Part shown: in pieces, positions 60,901 to 64,000 of the stretch
How the letters are laid out: the number at the start of each line of letters is the position of its first letter
How positions within the stretch are numbered: position 1 is the first letter of the stretch
Position numbers and translations under genes: made by a program
Assembly: GCA_003116995.1 (NCBI GenBank)
Contig: BDSL01000028.1
Location: 972,781 to 1,036,780 of the forward strand
DNA: 64,000 nucleotides
Reading direction: 5' to 3'
Origin: Yamagishiella unicocca
Lineage: Eukaryota; Chlorophyta; Chlorophyceae; Chlamydomonadales; Volvocaceae
Notes under the pieces: model-generated
Seen by the model: the letters and a program-made list of their open reading frames with translations, nothing else
The model's database searches: none
What the model was told of the DNA's origin: nothing

Positions 60901-63900
60901 CACCTTCACCATTGCCGCCCAGCCCCAGCCCACCCACTGCTCCGCTGCCTAGCCCCGGCCCTCCGAGCCCCACCCCGCCCAGCCCTTCGCCACCATCGCC
61001 AGGGCCAGCGCCTGTCGTACCGCCACCACTTTCACCATCGCCGCCCAGCCCCAGCCCACCCACTGCTCCGCCGCCTAGCCCCGGCCCTCCGAGCCCCACT
61101 CCGCCCAGCCCTTCACCACCTTCGCCAGGGCCAGCACCTGTTGCGTCGCCACCACCTTCACCATCGCCGCCCAGCCCCAGCCCACCCACTGCTCCGCCGC
61201 CTAGCCCCGGCCCTCCGAGCCCCACTCCGCCCAGCCCTTCACCACCGTCGCCAGGGCCAGCACCTGTTGCGCCGCCACCACCTTCACCATCGCCGCCCAG
61301 CCCCAGCCCACCCACTGCTCCGCCGCCTAGCCCCGGCCCTCCGAGCCCCACCCCGCCCAGCCCTTCGCCACCATCGCCAGGGCCAGCACCTGTTGCGCCG
61401 CCACCGCCTGAGCCGTCGCCGCCCAGCCCCAGCCCACCCACTGCTCCGCCGCCTAGCCCCGGCCCTCCGAGCCCCACCCCGCCCAGCCCTTCGCCACCAT
61501 CGCCAGGGCCAGCGCCTGTCGTACCGCCACCACCTTCACCATCGCCGCCCAGCCCCAGCCCACCCACTGCTCCGCCGCCTAGCCCTGGCCCTCCGAGCCC
61601 CACTCCGCCCAGCCCTTCACCACCATCGCCAGGGCCAGCGGCTGTCGCACCGCCACCACCTTCACCATTGCCGCCCAGCCCCAGCCCGCCCACTGCTCCG
61701 CCGCCTAGCCCCGGCGCTCCGAGGCCCACTCCGCCCAGCCCTTCACCACCATCGCCAGGGCCAGCGCCTGTCGCACCGCCACCACCTTCCCCATCGCCGC
61801 CCAGCCCCAGCCCACCCACTGCTCCGCCGCCTAGCCCCGGCCCTCCGAGCCCCACTCCGCCCAGCCCTTCACCACCGTCGCCAGGGCCAGCACCTGTTGC
61901 GCCGCCACCACCTTCACCATTGCCGCCCAGCCCCAGCCCACCCACTGCTCCGCCGCCTAGCCCCGGCCCTCCGAGCCCCACTCCGCCCAGCCCTTCACCA
62001 CCGTCGCTAGGGCCAGCACCTGTTGCGCCGCCACGACCTTCACCATTGCCGCCCAGCCCCAGCCCACCCACTGCTCCGCCGCCTAGCCCCGACCCTCCGA
62101 GCCCCACTCCGCCCAGCCCTTCACCACCATCGCCAGGGCCAGCGCCTGTTGCGCCGCCACCACCTTCACCATCGCCGCCCAGCCCCAGCCCACCCACTGC
62201 TCCGCCGCCTAGCCCTGGCCCTCCAAGCCCCACTCCGCCCAGCCCTTCACCACCATCGCCAGGGCCAGCGCCTGTCGCACCGCCACCACCTTCCCCATTG
62301 CCGCCCAGCCCCAGCCCATCCACTGCTCCGCCGCCTAGCCCCGGCGCTCCGAGGCCCACTCCGCCCAGCCCTTCACCACCATCGCCAGGGCCAGCGCCTG
62401 TCGCACCACCACCATCTTCCCCATCGCCGCCCAGCCCCAGCCCACCCACTGCTCCGCCGCCTAGCCCCGGCCCTCCGAGCCCCACTCCGCCCAGCCCTTC
62501 GCCACCATCGCCAGGGCCAGCGCCTGTCGCACCGCCACCACCTTCACCATTGCCGCCCAGCCCCAGCCCACCCACTGCTCCGCCGCCTAGCCCCGGCCCT
62601 CCGAGCCCCACTCCGCCCAGCCCTTCACCACCATCGCCAGGGCCAGCGCCTGTCGCACCGCCACCACCTTCACCATCGCCGCCCAGCCCCAGCCCACCCA
62701 CTGCTCCGCCGCCTAGCCCCGGCCCTCCGAGCCCCACTCCGCCCAGCCCTTCGCCACCATCGCCAGGGCCAGCGCCTGTCGCACCGCCACCACCTTCACC
62801 ATTGCCGCCCAGCCCCAGCCCACCCACTGCTCCGCCGCCTAGCCCCGGCCCTCCGAGCCCCACTCCGCCCAGCCCTTCACCACCATCGCCAGGGCCAGCG
62901 CCTGTCGCACCGCCACCACCTTCACCATCGCCGCCCAGCCCCAGCCCACCCACTGCTCCGCCGCCTAGCCCCGGCCCTCCGAGCCCCACTCCGCCCAGCC
63001 CTTCGCCACCATCGCCAGGGCCAGCGGCTGTCGCACCGCCACCACCTTCACCATTGCCGCCCAGCCCCAGCCCGCCCACTGCTCCGCCGCCTAGCCCCGG
63101 CCCTCCGAGGCCCACTCCGCCCAGCCCTTCACCACCATCGCCAGGGCCAGCGCCTGTCGCACCGCCACCATCTTCCCCATCGCCGCCCAGCCCCAGCCCA
63201 CCCACTGCTCCGCCGCCTAGCCCCGGCCCTCCGAGCCCCACTCCGCCCAGCCCTTCACCACCGTCGCCAGAGCCAGCACCTGTGGTACCGCCACAACCTT
63301 TACCATCGCCGCCCAGCCCCAGCCCACCCACTGCTCCGCCGCCTAGCCCCGGCCCTCCGAGCCCCACTCCGCCCAGCCCTTCGCCACCATCGCCAGGGCC
63401 AGCGCCTGTCGCACCGCCACCACCTTCACCATTGCCGCCCAGCCCCAGCCCACCCACTGCTCCGCCGCCTAGCCCCGGCCCTCCGAGCCCCACTCCGCCC
63501 AGCCCTTCACCACCATCGCCAGGGCCAGCGCCTGTCGCACCGCCACCACCTTCACCATCGCCGCCCAGCCCGAGCCCACCCACCGCTCCGCCGCCTAGCC
63601 CCGGCCCTCCGAGCCCCACTCCGCCCAGCCCTTCACCACCATCGCCAGGGCCAGCGCCTGTTGCGCCGCCACCACCTTCACCATCGCCGCCCAGCCCCAG
63701 CCCACCCACTGCTCCGCCGCCTAGCCCCGGCCCTCCGAGCCCCACTCCGCCCAGCCCTTCGCCACCATCGCCAGGGCCAGCGGCTGTCGCACCGCCACCA
63801 CCTTCACCATTGCCGCCCAGCCCCAGCCCACCCACTGCTCCGCCGCCTAGCCCCGGCCCTCCGAGGCCCACTCCGCCCAGCCCTTCACCACCGTCGCCAG

Positions 63901-64000
63901 GGCCAGCGCCTGTCGCACCGCCACCACCTTCCCCATCGCCGCCCAGCCCCAGCCCACCCACTGCTCCGCCGCCTAGCCCCGGCCCTCCGAGCCCCACTCC
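54959..64000 (+). CDS. Giant gene 2: tandem paralogue, head and Pro-rich rod (3' part beyond window)
   Basis: Exons: about 54959-55016, 55163-55313, 55589-55668, 55985-56138, 56698-56951, 57279-57493, 57870-57993, 58297-58603, 58963-59198, and 59431 onward. Intron phases match giant gene 1 exon by exon, and exon 3 is 80 bases in both. Close matches include [30 protein letters not shown] and the identical [17 protein letters not shown]. Lectin-like parts carry [26 protein letters not shown] and VYFSWLAA. The signal peptide core is [17 protein letters not shown]. The ATG at 54959 lacks a basic n-region, so the true start may lie in the same open frame upstream (back to 54737) or in an earlier exon. 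There is no WSC module: exon 9 splices straight into the rod exon with the same phase. The channel part, if present, lies past 64000. Confidence 0.75.
56790..56880 (+). repeat. 15-bp coding repeat, SDYVP x6
   Basis: Six copies of a unit reading CAGACTACGTCCCAT, in exon 5 of giant gene 2, between two strands of the first lectin-like module. Giant gene 1 has a short unrelated loop ([10 protein letters not shown]) at this place. Confidence 0.9.
57216..57248. repeat. Perfect 12-bp hairpin in intron
   Basis: CGACGACAAGAT and its exact reverse complement are separated by 9 bases, about 30 bases upstream of the exon 6 acceptor. It may be a chance fold-back. Confidence 0.6.
58304..58400 (+). repeat. 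12-bp coding repeat, S-G/T-E-H x7
   Basis: About seven copies of GAGCACAGCACG (first copies GAGCACAGCGGG), encoding EHST or EHSG, near the start of exon 8 of giant gene 2. Giant gene 1 has [12 protein letters not shown] here. The result is a His/Glu-rich loop that could bind metal. Confidence 0.85.
59570..64000 (+). repeat. 126-bp (42-residue) rod array of giant gene 2, 35 copies, running off the window
   Basis: The exon from 59431 encodes a linker with [20 protein letters not shown], then 42-residue units carrying [20 protein letters not shown], then [16 protein letters not shown]. The marker ACTGCTCCG is at 59676 and again at 63960. That is 4,284 bases, exactly 34 x 126, so there is no net length change over 35 copies and the frame stays open to the edge. 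Confidence 0.93.

Noticed and set aside
59453..63997. Antisense open frame of 1,514 codons, Gly/Leu-rich
   Set aside because: It is the mirror of the Pro/Ser array. The 126-bp unit has no stop on the other strand, so the frame repeats without independent signals; the + strand has splice-consistent exons.
1..64000. Bacterial features such as operons, CRISPR arrays, Shine-Dalgarno sites
   Set aside because: The window is clearly eukaryotic; the tandem arrays are minisatellites or coding repeats with no spacer structure.

Overview
The window is nuclear DNA from a green alga of the volvocine group (Chlamydomonas/Volvox relatives). The evidence is many short introns with GTGAGT/GTAAGT donors and CAG acceptors, TGTAA polyadenylation signals, G+C-rich codons, very long Pro/Ser (hydroxyproline-rich) coding arrays, and a polycystin-type channel. 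The species cannot be fixed from the sequence. All five genes found lie on the + strand. The exon coordinates below were built by eye; in the three large genes (except the last HRGP1 exon) every junction keeps codon phase.

Layout. (1) 70-1606: the 3' part of an IAH1-type GDSL esterase. (2) 2536-11671: a complete 17-exon gene for the splicing-associated protein Cactin. Its intron 11 ends in 29 tandem copies of its own 3' splice site. (3) 11672-15715: non-coding DNA with a candidate terminal-inverted-repeat element and a long hairpin. (4) 15716-18611: a secreted hydroxyproline-rich glycoprotein with an unrecognised C-terminal domain. (5) 18612-21104: non-coding, with a fold-back repeat. (6) 21105-50317: a 41-exon giant gene, about 5,780 residues. 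It encodes a signal peptide, PAN/apple module, H-type-lectin-like modules, WSC-like module, about 1,730 residues of Pro/Ser repeats, about five Ig-like repeats, a polycystin (PKD2-like) channel domain and a long Ser/Gly-rich tail. (7) 50318-54958: mostly non-coding, with degenerate tandem arrays and one doubtful small membrane-protein ORF. (8) 54959 to the window end: a second, tandem copy of the giant gene, cut off inside its Pro/Ser array.

How they fit together. In Chlamydomonas, the ciliary hairs (mastigonemes) contain a protein (MST3/Mstax) with a long poly-hydroxyproline rod and a PKD2-like membrane domain, which tethers the hair to a PKD2 channel. The two giant genes have this rod-plus-channel design, with an added lectin/PAN/WSC head at the outer end. 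I read them as a tandem pair of mastigoneme-axis or matrix-anchored mechanosensor proteins. That function is inferred. The exon structure, the paralogy and the repeat arithmetic are read directly from the sequence.

Points for caution: one 84-bp repeat unit in the first giant gene is a base short, which breaks the frame unless it is an assembly error; the first exon of the second giant gene and the last exon boundary of the HRGP gene are not settled.
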